From positions 81,156-145,155 of the forward strand of contig BCIO01000006.1 in assembly GCA_001599975.1 (NCBI GenBank): a stretch of 64,000 bases of DNA, given 5' to 3'. Both the position numbers and the translations under genes were made by a program. The notes below the pieces were generated by a model that saw only the letters and a program-made list of their open reading frames with translations, was not told the DNA's origin and ran no database searches. This DNA is from Cystobasidiopsis lactophilus. Taxonomy: Eukaryota; Basidiomycota; Agaricostilbomycetes; Agaricostilbales; Chionosphaeraceae. This document shows, piece after piece, positions 1 through 10,669 of the stretch; position 1 is the stretch's first letter; each line of letters starts with the position of its first letter.

Positions 1-608
1 CCGCGAGGCCCTCACTCTTGCTTGTACCCACAGGCAGCCAGTGCCGCCTCTGCCCAAATTGTGAGAACGCATGCAGAACCGTCACCAGACCGCCAGACGC
101 TCACCATCCATCAACCTGATCAGTCGGATCTCAATGAGATGGGTTCACAACTTTGCGGAGATTATTGGCATACTCCAACGAGTTCCTCGCTCGGACATGC
201 GAGTCGTCCACCACGCCATGAGTAACTTTGGTGTCCTTTTCGCCCAGAGGCGAGATCTTCTCGGAGGACATTTTGAACGGCAGTGGACCAAACAAATCGA
301 AAGGAGCGCGGGTTACGATAAAGTCGAGATAAGGCCTGCGGAAAAGAGTTTGCCCGCACAAAAGGGCGCTGGCTCCTCGAAAGCGCGTCGGCAGCACGTC
401 AGGTACGTGGCAGGCCGAGAGACATCGCGTGAGATGTCATGGGCGAGCCTCCTGAAAATAAACCTCCGGAAACCTCATCGTCGACGGTGAGCGGGCGTGG
501 AGGGCGCTCCTGGACCAATAGCCGTGGCCAACAAGCCGTCGTTCCCATTGCGCAGAGTATTTCCCAGAGGGACAGCCATCAAGTTCAAAAGGCGCGGCCC
601 TGTGTGCT
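1..608. other. Downstream flank of MetAP1 gene; no gene assigned
   Basis: This stretch lies beyond the MetAP1 stop codon. The best reading is an open minus-strand frame ending at 131, whose last ATG is at 271 and would give a 46-residue peptide starting MSSEKISPLGEKD. I do not recognise it and see no clear introns that would link it to other exons. It may be a 3' exon of a gene running off the window or chance. Confidence 0.3.
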
Positions 609-2788
609 CTATGGGGCTGGTCGGGGCATTGGCAAGAATGGCGAGCCTCCGCCACCCGTCAGAATCTCGACGCCAGTCTCGGTCACCAATAGCGTCTCTT
701 CGAACTGCGCGGTGCCTGAGAAGGGAGAAGGCATCAGCATCGAACAACGTTGGGCCGAAAAGGTCACTTGCGTTTGCCATCCGCTGTGCAGCACGTCCAG
801 CTATCCGGCCAATGGACGTCGGCACTCGTTCCCAATTGAATCATGGGCTCGATGGTGAAGCACATGCCTGTGGCTCCTGTTGTTACTGTTGCCCCTCATC
901 ATCGCAACGGCAAAACGGCTCACCAGCCTGTGATGAATGGGGCCGCGTGTGAGGGTCAAACAAGCCAATCACGAAAGGGGCGGAGGGATAGACTGACCTT
1001 CATCGAGAAAGCGGCTTTGTTTTTGGCGTAATGCTGCGCGTCACACCGTCTCCTTCAGCCTAGGCGGTCGTCACCATCAGGCTCTGGACGCACCGGTATA
1101 TTTGGTGCGCCTATAAACACATATAATCACGTGGGCTACCAATGGATTTAGAGAAACAAAAGTAAGCTCACAATGAAACAGGTCGCGAATGCCATGGCCA
1201 ACATATCTAGAGCCCCAACAAGTTAGACAAGAACAGGGTCGCTTCAACCGCCATACCTTCTGTTGGGTGTACAGCCATGCTTCTGGGCCACGGGCTCGAT
1301 GACCTTTCCAATGTCGCGAATTAAGGTGCCGGGCTTGCAAATGTCGATCGCCGCCTGAAGGCACTCTTTCGTAGCCTCGATAACTTTGTGCGAGTCGTCG
1401 TCAATCTGGCCAATTGGATAGGTTGCATTTAAGTCGCTGTGATAGCTGGTAGTGCAGGATAAATTGAACAATTAGAGCACTCCGGGAATCAAAGTTGGGC
1501 TGCCTACCCGCCGTGGTATAGTGAGATGTCGAGGTTGATGATGTCACCCTCTTGTAAAGGTCGCGCATCGGGAATTCCTGTGTGATAGGGGCGTTGAGAG
1601 CTTGTTCTCGCCGTTCCTTCCCGTGCGGATCAGACGCACCGTGACAGATGACCTCGTTCACAGAGCTGGTCTCTAGTAAGGCCATTGTTCTTTTTTGATC
1701 TCAAGCACAGCGATACGTACGCGCAGTGAGACTTAGGAAAGTTCATCTGGCACTGAGGGGTCAGGTGAAAGCCCGAACCGTCACGAAGCGAAAGGCCCAC
1801 GTAATTCAGTGGCGAAGGGTAAGCGTCTCGTTCTACGCACGCTTTGTGCACAATGTCGTCAATCTCTTCTGTCGTAATACCAGGGCGTCTGGTGGCCACG
1901 CTTTAGGCCACATTCACGGTCCAGAAGGAAAGGAGAGTGGCAGCCCACAATGCAGCTGCCGCCAAATCAAGTACTTCTCGCCCGAGCTTTCAGAAGCACT
2001 TAATGAGCGAAGCGAAGCAGCTGGGGAACCTGAATCAGCTTACACGGCACACTTTGCGCATGCCTTCGATGTCTTCCGGGCTAAGGATTTTGATGTGCCG
2101 TTGAGCAAACATAGTGCGTTCGGAGGCAGACACTCCTCGCTCTGGTTACTCCAAGAGGTCAGGAGAAGTAGCTAGCATAAGAGGACAGACGTACTGTCGT
2201 CTGCGTAGTCGGGCCGCCTGATGTGAGGAGGGACGATTTTGCGCTAAGCCCTATTTCAAAGCAAGTCCGGGTCGCAAGCAAGCGGATCACTCACCTCTAC
2301 AGGGACTCGCGGATATTGAGGTCGTAGCGACCCGGTGTAGTTGAAGTTTGGGAACGGGTTGTAGGCTGGCCTTCGCATCAGTCCCCTTCTAAGTGTCCAC
2401 TCTCAGTCAACCCCAAACCTACTATTGGCGTCCCCATCGGCCTCGATGTTCGCAGACTTTTTAAGATGCACCAACTTGTGCTCTGGCTAAGGACGCGCGA
2501 GAGTCAGCTCCTCGAAGGTGTCCGAAAAAGTTGCCGGCAGGCTGGAGGTGAAATTTACCCCTGCGCAGGAGTCATTGATTGATCGGGACTTTGCAGAACA
2601 GTCTTACAAGCAAGTTTCAAACAGTCTTGAGTGCAAAAGGGCGCCTTCGGCAAGCCTTGTTTCAAGCAGGTTGGACATTGCAGCTTGTCCGCGTCGTTGA
2701 GGCAGCCCGGCCTTGAGCACTTGGTAGTTAAGCTGACGTGAGAGACCTCATCGTTCAGTTGGTTGACTGTCGCGGGAGCCTGCTGCAT
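609..2788 (-). CDS. MAP1: Methionine aminopeptidase type 1 (MetAP1), many exons
   Basis: This enzyme removes the initiator methionine from nascent cytosolic proteins. The N-terminus carries the MetAP1 zinc finger (CSRPGC...CPTC...FCTQDC, then W-P-E-HKLVH). The linker reads [11 protein letters not shown] and RPDYADD. The peptidase fold follows: [40 protein letters not shown] (first metal Asp), DLNATYPIG (second Asp), GHGI..LFH (His), FTIEPMI (Glu) and [11 protein letters not shown] (last Glu). All metal ligands are therefore present. It ends with a short glycine/proline tail. I count about 13 exons, including a 17-nt exon, an apparent 2-nt exon and one GC-AG intron. I start at ATG 2788, since the zinc finger follows within 20 residues. 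It is divergent from the PQ-loop gene, 92 bp away. Family assignment is near certain; internal joins are my own. Confidence 0.93.
716..771 (-). other. GC-AG intron in the MetAP1 gene
   Basis: The exon encoding TADGK must join the one encoding TAQFEE. In the frame required by the conserved K-R-(S/T)-A-Q-F-E block, the only fitting join starts with GCAAGT and ends CTTCTCAG, 56 nt. GCAAGT is the classic donor of GC-AG introns. The GT two bases further on gives the wrong frame. Confidence 0.7.
1094..1110 (-). other. 17-nt micro-exon of the MetAP1 gene
   Basis: The exon before this ends GHGI..LFH plus one base; the exon after begins HYAKNKA. The family-conserved residues between them, CAPNIP, are encoded exactly by this 17-nt block, which is preceded by TATAG and followed by GTGCGT. 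All reading frames close. Confidence 0.75.
2559..2560 (-). other. Candidate 2-nt micro-exon (GG) of the MetAP1 gene
   Basis: On the minus strand the order is CTTGCTT, then GTAAGACT...CTGCGCAG (47 nt), then GG, then GTAAATTT...GTCCTTAG (72 nt), then CCAGAGCACAAG. Joining T+GG gives the Trp that is conserved in the zinc finger (family pattern CFK.xW..HK..H; here CLKLAW PE HKLVH). Both flanking introns have good donors, branch points and acceptors. Without the GG the frame breaks. Confidence 0.5.
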
Positions 2789-2880
2789 CCTTGCTTGCAG
2801 TTTGGTGGCGCCACTGGACCAAGAGAGCAAAATGCTTCGTCTCTTTGCGACAGCGATCTGTCTGGGCATCTGAACCCGCC
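2789..2880. promoter_or_regulatory. Short bidirectional promoter region
   Basis: Only 92 bp separate the divergent start codons of the MetAP1 and PQ-loop genes, so both transcription starts and 5' leaders must lie here or overlap the neighbouring coding sequence. I see no TATA box. Confidence 0.5.
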
Positions 2881-4543
2881 ATGGCCCTCAACTTTTACGA
2901 CATACTGCCCTTTGAGGCCAGCGCGGGTGCCGTGGCGCACGCGCACTGCACGAGCAGCCCAGCGCCTCACAATCCTCAAACCTTTGGACTTTCGCTTTTC
3001 ATCTGCATTGGTGAGCTCAAGGTCTCGCCAACAGGCAGCCCTCGGTCTCATGGAGCACATCAACAGGTCTGGCAGTTTCGTACGCGCCTCAGCATTACCG
3101 CATCATCACGAAGTGAGTGTCCTGTTCTCGCTTGGGCCCTTTGGTGGCAGCTGGCTCAGACGCGATTTTCCGGCAGCAAAACGAGCGAGGTGCGGCCCAT
3201 TGAATCTTCCACTATGAAGGAAGCGCACTGACATGTCCTCGTAGGGCTTCTCGCCGTGGTATTTGCTCTTGGGAGCCACTTCGAGCGCATCCTCCTTGCT
3301 GAACGTGTTCACGCTCCAATGGCACGTCGTCGAATGCTGTCGCGTCTGGGTGCGCGCCATATCACCCGTTCATCAAATCAAGCAACGCGGGCTGACTTTC
3401 TGGCTTGCCTTAGACGCCGCTGGGCTGCTTTGAGAACACCTTGGGCATCCTGCAGATCGGTCTGCAGTGGCTCCTCTTCAACATGATCCTCGTCCTGTTC
3501 CTGGTCTACTTCCCTCCAGAGCAGAAGTACTCGGTTGTCACACAAATCGAGGCAGAGAGGGCCCAGTCCTCTCTGCAAGCCAAGAAAGGGCACAGCCAGC
3601 CCTACCTGGTCCAGCTCCGCCAGCTCTTCTGGCCATCGTGGCACGCGGATGCCGACTCCACCAGACCTCGTTCGGGCTCGAACAGCTCCTCGGAGGACGA
3701 CTTTGATCCAAGATCCGTCATCTTGCCCTCGGCGATCACCAACTCGGAAGTCAAGTTTTCGCACGAGTACCGGCTCTCTTGCGCCATTTCCATCGTGGTC
3801 GTCCTCCACTTTCTCCTTTCGACCTTCATTACCCTCCTCTTGCTCCTCGGGCTGCCCAAGTCGGACTTGCCGGTCGACCCCGACTCGCCTGAGCACCCTT
3901 CCACCCGCATCGTGCACCTCTGGGCGACCTTTTTGGGAGTGGTCTCGACCATTCTTGCCTGCGCCCAGTACTTTCCCCAGCTCTTCTTGACTTATCGATC
4001 CAGACTGGTTGGCTGTGAGTGTTGCTCACCCGCCGCAGCAGCAGGCTTGCAAAGCTGAATATAGAATTTGCTTTGGTCAGCTCTCAGCATTCCCATGATG
4101 ATCATTCAAACTCGTAGGGACCGCCATATGCTAGTCCGCCCTGCAATGTGTTGATTTTGGTGACAGCGGGGTCCTTCGTCTTCGTCTACTCGTACCTCGC
4201 GGGCGGCGGTCGAGAAGGAGTCAATTGGACAACATGGCTTGTATACCTCGTAAGCAGCTTTTTTTGAGTGCTTGTTCTAGCCTTGCCTGGCTAATGGCGA
4301 CGTGCAGGTGACTGGTTGCCTTCAAGGATGCCTGCTAATGATGTGCTTGGTCTGGAAGCTGCGGCAAAGGTGTGTGCCTTGCATCTCGAATTCATTCGGG
4401 CCTCTAACACATTCACTACTCGAAGGGCCGCGGGTATCGATGACTACGGAAACGACCTCTCGTCAATACCAGAGACCAGCAGAGAACGGCGGCCATTGCT
4501 GGCGTCCAAAAGGCGGGCACCACGCACGGAGACGGACTCTTGA
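2881..4543 (+). CDS. PQ-loop repeat membrane protein
   Basis: This is a multi-pass membrane protein of the PQ-loop/SWEET-like superfamily, whose members include lysosomal or vacuolar amino-acid exporters. The N-terminus reads MALNFYDILPF, then a helix ending in a first PQ motif (SYAPQHYRIITK). Further helices follow (WYLLLGATSSASSLLNVF; WLLFNMILVLFLVYF), then a Ser/Asp-rich loop (SNSSSEDDFDP) and long hydrophobic helices. A second PQ motif (ACAQYFPQLFLTYRS) leads into LSIPMMIIQTPG. The last helix (CLQGCLLMMCLVW) is followed by a polar cytosolic tail ending RRAPRTETDS. It has about seven exons. The second PQ block and the seven-helix layout are strong; substrate and compartment cannot be told from sequence. 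Confidence 0.8.
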
Positions 4544-4706
4544 AGGGGTTGTGGCGGGACACCAGGAAGGATCACTGTACATCGACGATACAAGCCATTA
4601 ATACAAAAGACTGGCCAGCAGTAAAAGCGGGACTTACAGCGCCAGGCGTGCGTTTCCTGTAGAACACGCCGTCAATTAAGGCTCGAAGTGCGCTCAGGGT
4701 GACGGC

Positions 4707-6085
4707 TTACTCTCCCTCCTTTCTATAGCCGGAGTCTCGCTTGGCCTTTTCTTCCTCGGCTTTCTTCTTTTCCTCCTCTGCCTTCTTCTTGGCCGCTTCC
4801 TCTTTCTCTGTCAACGACTAGTCTATTAGCTCTGCCACAGCTCGAGTAGCGAGTAAACCAACCCTTCTTCTCCGCTTCCAACTTTTTGGGGATGTTGACG
4901 AGGGTCACGAACGCACCCTCGTCGCTTTTGGTGGCCTCGACGTCGCCGCCAATCGTTCCTTCCTTCACACGGCCGACTTCACGGTTGGTCTCGCCCTTCC
5001 ATTCGCCTTCAGCTTGCTTATTCACTCTGTATGTCCTCATAAGTCTACTGTACGTGGAAGCGGAGTCAAGGACAAACTCGGATAGGCGCCGACCGGTGGT
5101 GGCAAATTTGGACCCCGGTCCGAACCAGTTCGTGCCTCCCAGCGTAATGACGATGGAAGAGCCGACTAGCGTTGTGAGCCAGAAGCGGTAGGTTGAGTAC
5201 CATTTGGGAGCTGGTACAACTGCAGTGAGCCACACGTTAAACTGTCCGTTGACAGAGGGCTTACTCCAGCCCCAGGACGTCGCTCTTTGATCGGCAAACC
5301 AGGTTCCAGCAAAAGCAGCAAATTGCGCTGCCAGAGCGATTTGGCCAGGCAGCAAGAGGGTTGGCATTGCCACGAGGACTGGCGCGATGCCCATGATGTA
5401 CCGAGGCAAACCTTTCTCGCCGTTGAACTTGGCGAACTCGAAGCCCCAGTGGAGCGCGCCGACAAAGGAGAGGATGATAGCTCCGTAGCCCACTTGGACC
5501 TGCTCGACGTGGTGCAGAAGAGCGAGCGCGGTTTCAGCATCAAGCGTGCTGTTTTCAGGAGCTGGAATGTGGAAGACGGTGTTAGTCACCCAGCCACGCT
5601 TCAGACCCGCATTGAAGGCTTACAGAGGGCCAAAGCAGCCTGCTTGCTGAGATAGATGGTGGTCGCAGAACAGGCGACGTAGGGCAGCAAGCCAGCAGCG
5701 CCAAAGGCCATGGCGTTCGAAGGCACGGCTTGGAATATGCCGGCAGCGGTAGACATGTCGCTTCTCAGCTCTTCTATGCCAGACTTGCCGCCGCCGAGTT
5801 GAGACGTCTTTTGATTCGCCCCCGAGATGACGCTGGCCAAGTCGTCCTTGATCTTTGAAGCTTCTCCCTGCAATGCGAACAACGTTTGATCCACATCTGA
5901 TGTTGAAACAAGCATGGGCAGCATACAAGAGCATTGTCCTTGAGGTCCTTGACGCTCTTGGATCCCGGCTGGTTAGACACTTGGCCAGTTGCGTAGAGCC
6001 GCAGCCCGAGCCCAGCTGGGGACCGACTGGAGCCTGCGCCCAACCGAACGAATCTCAATGTGTGCTGCTTGGGAAGTCTGAGCAT
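4707..6085 (-). CDS. DUF3429 (TMEM69-like) mitochondrial membrane protein
   Basis: The N-terminus from ATG 6085 (MLRLPKQHTLRFVRLG) is a basic amphipathic mitochondrial presequence. It is followed by a polar region and a membrane domain: GAAGLLPYVACSAT, GYGAIILSFVGALHWGFEF, GIAPVLVAMPTLLLP and ALAAQFAAFAGTWFAD. The GYGA.ILSF.GA.HWG block is the DUF3429 signature. Two more hydrophobic stretches follow, then a polar region and a Lys/Glu-rich coiled tail (EKEEAAKKKAEEEKKK) ending KEGE. Family members are inner-membrane proteins of unclear function. An alternative in-frame ATG lies at 6139. It has about five exons. Confidence 0.75.
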
Positions 6086-6234
6086 TTCGTGGCAAAAGGA
6101 CAACCAACGGGTCAAAAATGCGCCGTGCAAGGCGCGCATCAGAAGTGACGTATGTATTTGTGTCCGACTGCACGGTGAGGCCTAAGTGGTACATGCATGG
6201 GGTTGTGAATCTTCTAAGTACAGGGGGCGCGGTT

Positions 6235-7371
6235 CTACGAGATGAGTTTGGAGAACAGCGAGAAGGCGACGATGCAAGCCGCGCTGAGGAGGAGGACGGA
6301 GCGGAAGGGCGAGCGTGAGGGTGCAGCCGCCGCCGTAGCTGCGCCGGTGTCACTTGCTGGCGTCGCTGGTCTGGCCACTGGCATTTGCGCCGGCAGTAGT
6401 GGCGCTGCTCCGCCTTGTTGAGGCTGTGGAGTAGGGCAAGGGGAGGGAGAGACCGACGCTGGCACAGGGGTGGATGCGCTGCTTCGGCCGTCGTTGCGCT
6501 CCTTATCTCCCATGTTGGGCAGGTCAATTGCGAAGGCCGTGGCGTATTCGGAAAAGACGGTGCGAAACTTGGTCTGGGTGCTGTTGGCAAGTGCAACGCA
6601 TGGCAAAGTCAGCTCAAACTTCATTTCAGACGCGCGAAAGGACAGGCGCACAGGTTGAATGCATGAGAGCCAGCGGCGAACAACCGACGATCGGCTTCCG
6701 AGCCGTTGACCGAGCCTGTGGTGATTTCGTTTTCCAGCATGAACGAGAGCAGGCCAGTCAGGATGGCGGCTATTGACCAAGACTGCAGATTCAGATTGAG
6801 TTTGTACATCTTCGAGTATAAAAAGGGGGACAAGAGGCAAACAGGAGACCATGAATTGGGGTGGAAGTCGCTGGCAAGCACCGAGTTAAGCCGCTTCGTC
6901 CTAGACTGCTCATAAAACACACCTCATTGAAGTGCAGATCTTCTTGTTGGGAGCAAAACGACCTGTGGCGATCGTTTCTCAGCGACGATGTCGAGCGAAA
7001 GAGCAGGATGAGTGAGAGCTTACCAGAGGGGGTGATCATCTTGATGCCGGGCGGGCTGAAAGGGTAATTCGTGGTGAAGTTGAGGACACCATAGTATTCT
7101 CCGCCTGGCAATAGGTGCATTCGTCAGCCGGAGACCAAGGAGTGACCACTGTCCCGTTGCCCACCTTCATAAGGCGTGCCAGCAGGCCCTCGCAGAATGC
7201 TGCACAACGCGGACTCAGCGCACGCCGTAGAGAATGCCATTGGGCTAAGAATCGAAAGACGAACAAGTTCGTTTCATAAAGGTCGTTCTCGCTGGGCCTG
7301 GCGAGGATGTAAGGCGGTGGGCGCACCGCCAATTCGGCGTATTCCTTCTTGAGCCGCCTGATGCCTGCCAT
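6235..7371 (-). CDS. UBC6: Tail-anchored E2 ubiquitin-conjugating enzyme Ubc6
   Basis: This E2 of the ER membrane works in ERAD. It opens MAGIRRLKKEYAEL followed by the Ubc6/UBE2J hallmark PPPYILARPSE. The UBC fold continues with GEYYGVLNF, YPFSPPGIKMITPSG and the active-site segment FAPNKKICTSMS (catalytic Cys), then DFHPNSWSP, AAILTGLLSFM and TTGS. A Pro/Ala-rich linker of about 70 residues leads to a single C-terminal helix (SVLLLSAACIVAFSLFSKL), which is the tail anchor. Length and order fit the family. It has about six exons. Recognition is firm. Confidence 0.92.
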
Positions 7372-7911
7372 TGCTGCTGACCTCTTTAAAAGTGGAAGCT
7401 GACTATCTTATTCAGGCGGCAAACGACGCCTGCTGGGACGCCAAGGGTGGGATCAACGGTGGGACGATCCTGAGGGAGCAAGCGCGGCAACGGGCCCCGA
7501 GGACGAGCGGTGCTTCCCAAGGCACCAAAAGGATTTGGGAGGGCGCTTGAAGCTGCGCAGATGGAGTAGATGGCAAGCTGGTTCGAGCCAAAGAGCAAGA
7601 ACGGGGACAGGGTGGTCTCCTTGGGAGCGGGCAAGGCTGATTTGCCTCCCAACCGGCAACGGGGCGGTTTGGGTGTCAGTTGGGTGTCGAGCTGGACGTA
7701 AAGCGGACGAGCCTCAGTCGAACAGAACTGAAAGGACACCAGGCGTCGCAGAGCGAGTCGCTGCAGCTCGACAACCCAGAGCCGGCGCTCAGCTCCTCTT
7801 CGATTTCAACGGTGACTTCATGCTTCTGGTCTCCTCCTTGAATCTTTGATTTGAACAATTGTGACCCTGTCGCCATTTCTGCGCCCTTTGGCTGGAGGCC
7901 GCAGCGTTGGA
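7372..7911. other. Intergenic region between divergent UBC6 and tRNase Z genes
   Basis: This region holds both promoters. A minus-strand frame stays open from about 7840 to 7386 but lacks a convincing ATG in frame. It ends 14 nt before the UBC6 start codon and matches nothing I know. A second minus frame has an ATG at 7876 and a plausible 35-residue start (MATGSQLFKSKIQ). I do not call a gene. Confidence 0.4.
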
Positions 7912-10619
7912 ATGGGCCACCGTTTCCACCTTCAAAGTCTGTCGGGGTGGACTTCCGACACGACGCCGTCCTTTCTGGTTTCTTTCGAACGGAGCAAGTA
8001 CCTGTTCCAATGCGGCGAAGGCACCACTCGCACCCTCATGCAACATCGCATCCCTTTGAAGAAAGTGTCTGCCATCTTCCTCTCAAGCACTCAGTTGGAC
8101 GTTGTCGGCGGCTTGCATGGGACTTTGCTGGGCATGCAAGAGACTGGACGGACCCGAATCGACCTCTTTGGTCCTCCCAACCTTGATCACTATGTGGCGA
8201 CAGGCAGATACCATACACGCCGGTCCGTTCTCTCTTTCTTTCTGTCTCGCCTCCTTCCCAAGCTGATTTGGCATTGGTCAGGCAAAACTGCTCGCTTCCT
8301 TGCACATGCGTTGCAGAGGATTCTACTTCGGCAGCTAGTCCTGTGCATGCCGACGAAAACCTCTCTGTGTATGGCTTCCTACTCAAGCCAAAGACCGCTT
8401 CCATCCCCGCCAAGCGGAAAAGGCGCTCTTCCGACACAGAACGTAGCAACAAAGGACCGATGAAGCCTGCCGAGTTTGAAGGGGAGGATGCGCGGCGGTG
8501 GCTGCAAGAGATTCGGAATGATATGTTTCGGGCTTCAAGCGAGCGAGCTAAAGGGTCCAGTCAAGACCCGACACCAGCCTGGAGTCCCAGCCCATTGCCT
8601 TCACCTCAGGGTACCTCGGACTCTAGAGTCGCCTGGCTGGGCATCACTCCATCCAGGCGAGGCAAATTTTTGGTGGCCAAGGCGAAAGAATTGGGCGTTC
8701 AGCCAGGTCCGAGCTATGCGAAGCTGTCGGCGGGAGAAAAGGTCCAGGCTAAAGATGGCACGTGGGTACTCTCGGAGCAATGCCTGGGCCCACCAGAGAT
8801 GTCAACAGTAAGTGGATCCCCGGCCTGTCTAAGGCACCGCCTTGAATCAGTGTTTTCAGGCCTTTCTAGCCATCGAATGCCAGCAACGACACCTCGACTC
8901 ATTTACGCAGCAATCCCCCGAGTTCGAAAAGCTACTCAAGGAAAAGAAGGCGGAACTCCGATGCGTCGTGCACCTGGGCGACCTTGATGTTATCCAACAT
9001 CCGGCCTACATCGCGTGGATGGAGACTTTAGACGAGAATGTAGAGGTGTGTTATTGGGCTGTAGTGCTATTGACAGTAAGAAGCTAAAGTCCCCGGGCAG
9101 CATCTTTTCGCGGCGAGAGAGCTCGCCACCGACACCATTTCCTACCCATACCCAGCATTGCTCCAGAAGCGCCTTTCCCGGTTAAACCCTGTCGTTTTCC
9201 CTCTTCCTCACCACAATCTCGAACCTTCCCGCCAGCTTTCCACCCTCAGTCATCTGCCGCCCAAGTCTGCCGTCCTCACTCCTCAGACCTGCATCTCTGG
9301 CTCGGCCACCAGTGCAGCACCACCATCTAATTTCAAAAGAACACTGAAGCTGGGCCTAGACTCCGAGGACGCCAACCGAGAGGAAGAATTGCTGTCCGAC
9401 AACCAGACCGAAGTAGCGCAGCAGCGTGCCAAATCGGCATGGGCGACCTTTTTGACTAAAGCCCAGGTCGTGGTACCGGCCCTTGCATCACAAAAGCCTC
9501 CACCAAGCCGTCCGGGCCACCAGCTCGTTATCACGACGCTGGGGACGGGCAGCGCCATTCCATCGAAATATCGAAATGGTGCGAAGCGTCGCGCAGTCAA
9601 CTTTGGGACGGCAAGACTAATATTACCTTCTTCACAGTCAGCTCTACTCTGGTACAAGATCCGGACACCGACCTCTCTTTCTTATTGGATTGCGGCGAGG
9701 GCACACTAGGCCAGCTGAATCGACAATTTAGCCCCAGCGGCACACGCGCTCTGCTCGAACGCCTTTCGTTCATCTTCATCAGTCACAATCATGCAGACCA
9801 TCACGCCGGGCTGGCGCGTCTGCTGTCATGGCGACGCACGGTTAGTCGTTCCTCCTCTGTCGAACGTCTTTGTAGCTGACATCTCAAATCAGAACGCCAG
9901 CCAGCGACTCTATGTCATATGCCCGAAGAATGTCGCTACCTACATCCGGGATTTGCATCAGCATGAAGATCTTGGACTGTATGGCGAGAGCGGGGTGACT
10001 TTCGTCTTTGGCGACCAGTCGCTGGAAGGCAAGAGCGACATCTTGAACGGCGCTTTCCCCGAACTCACAATCACCACTGTGCTTGTGGAACACCGTGCTC
10101 GGTGTTTTGGTCTGGTGATCACCTCTGCAGCTGGCTGGAAGGTCGCGTAGGTGGCACAAAGGCTCCCTCCTTCGCAACTGTTTGTGACTCGACGCGCAGA
10201 TTTTCCGGGGACACTCGGCCCTGCGATGCACTAGTTGAAGCCGCGGAAGGCGCGTCTGTTCTGATCCACGAAGCAACGATGGACGACGACTTGCAAGCTG
10301 CGGCCATTGCTAAAGGCCATAGCACATTTGGGGAAGCTTTGTCAGTCGCGCAAAGGTCAGCAAACATACTCCCGCCGCTTCTGCCCCGGCTGTCAGCTGA
10401 TTTTTCAAGCGCAGGGCCTCGGTTGACCGATGCATCCTCACGCACCTCTCGCAACGTTATCCCAAAATGCCGACCATTGCCCAAGACCGGCTTACAGCAC
10501 TCCCAACTGGGCTGGCCTTTGACGGTATGCGTGTAGCCGCCCGTGATATCTGGATGTTGGCGCACTACATACCGGCGATGCAAGAGTTGTTCCAAGAATT
10601 TGGGGGGCCGGAACCGTAG
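7912..10619 (+). CDS. TRZ1: Long-form tRNase Z (ELAC2/Trz1)
   Basis: This endonuclease cuts 3' trailers from tRNA precursors in nucleus and mitochondria. It has two metallo-beta-lactamase halves. The N-terminal half reads LSGWTSDTTPSFLVSFERSK, YLFQCGEGTTRTL and LDVVGGLHGTLLGM, the usual degenerate non-catalytic copy. A long polar linker follows (PAKRKRRSSD), then CVVHLGDLDV. The C-terminal half has TTLGTGSAIPSKYRN, LLDCGEGTLGQL and the metal motif SHNHADHHAG. Further on are FSGDTRPCDALVEAA, IHEATMDDD, GHSTFGEAL and ILTHLSQRYPKMP, so the catalytic set is complete. It ends EFGGPEP. I use ATG 7912; an upstream exon with a targeting signal is possible. The stop is 50 bp from the convergent MED16 stop. 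Confidence 0.93.
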
Positions 10620-10669
10620 CTTTGCACAATCAACCCCCACAGAAATGATGCCAAGTGCATGCTCTTAGT

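Noticed and set aside
131-397. Minus-strand frame with RRPYLDFIVTRAP and a 46-codon ATG-started part
   Set aside because: It looks somewhat protein-like but I could neither identify it nor link it to other exons; kept only as a remark on the flank.
475-825. 116-codon minus frame over the MetAP1 3' exons
   Set aside because: It is an out-of-frame shadow of the exon encoding [11 protein letters not shown]; conservation supports the other frame.
6813-6822. TATA-like sequence GTATAAAAAG
   Set aside because: It lies inside an intron of UBC6 and is not placed upstream of any start codon.
7386-7840. Long open minus-strand frame upstream of UBC6
   Set aside because: It has no in-frame ATG that I trust, ends 14 nt before the UBC6 start, and shows no domain or splice pattern. 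In DNA of this base composition such a frame can arise by chance.
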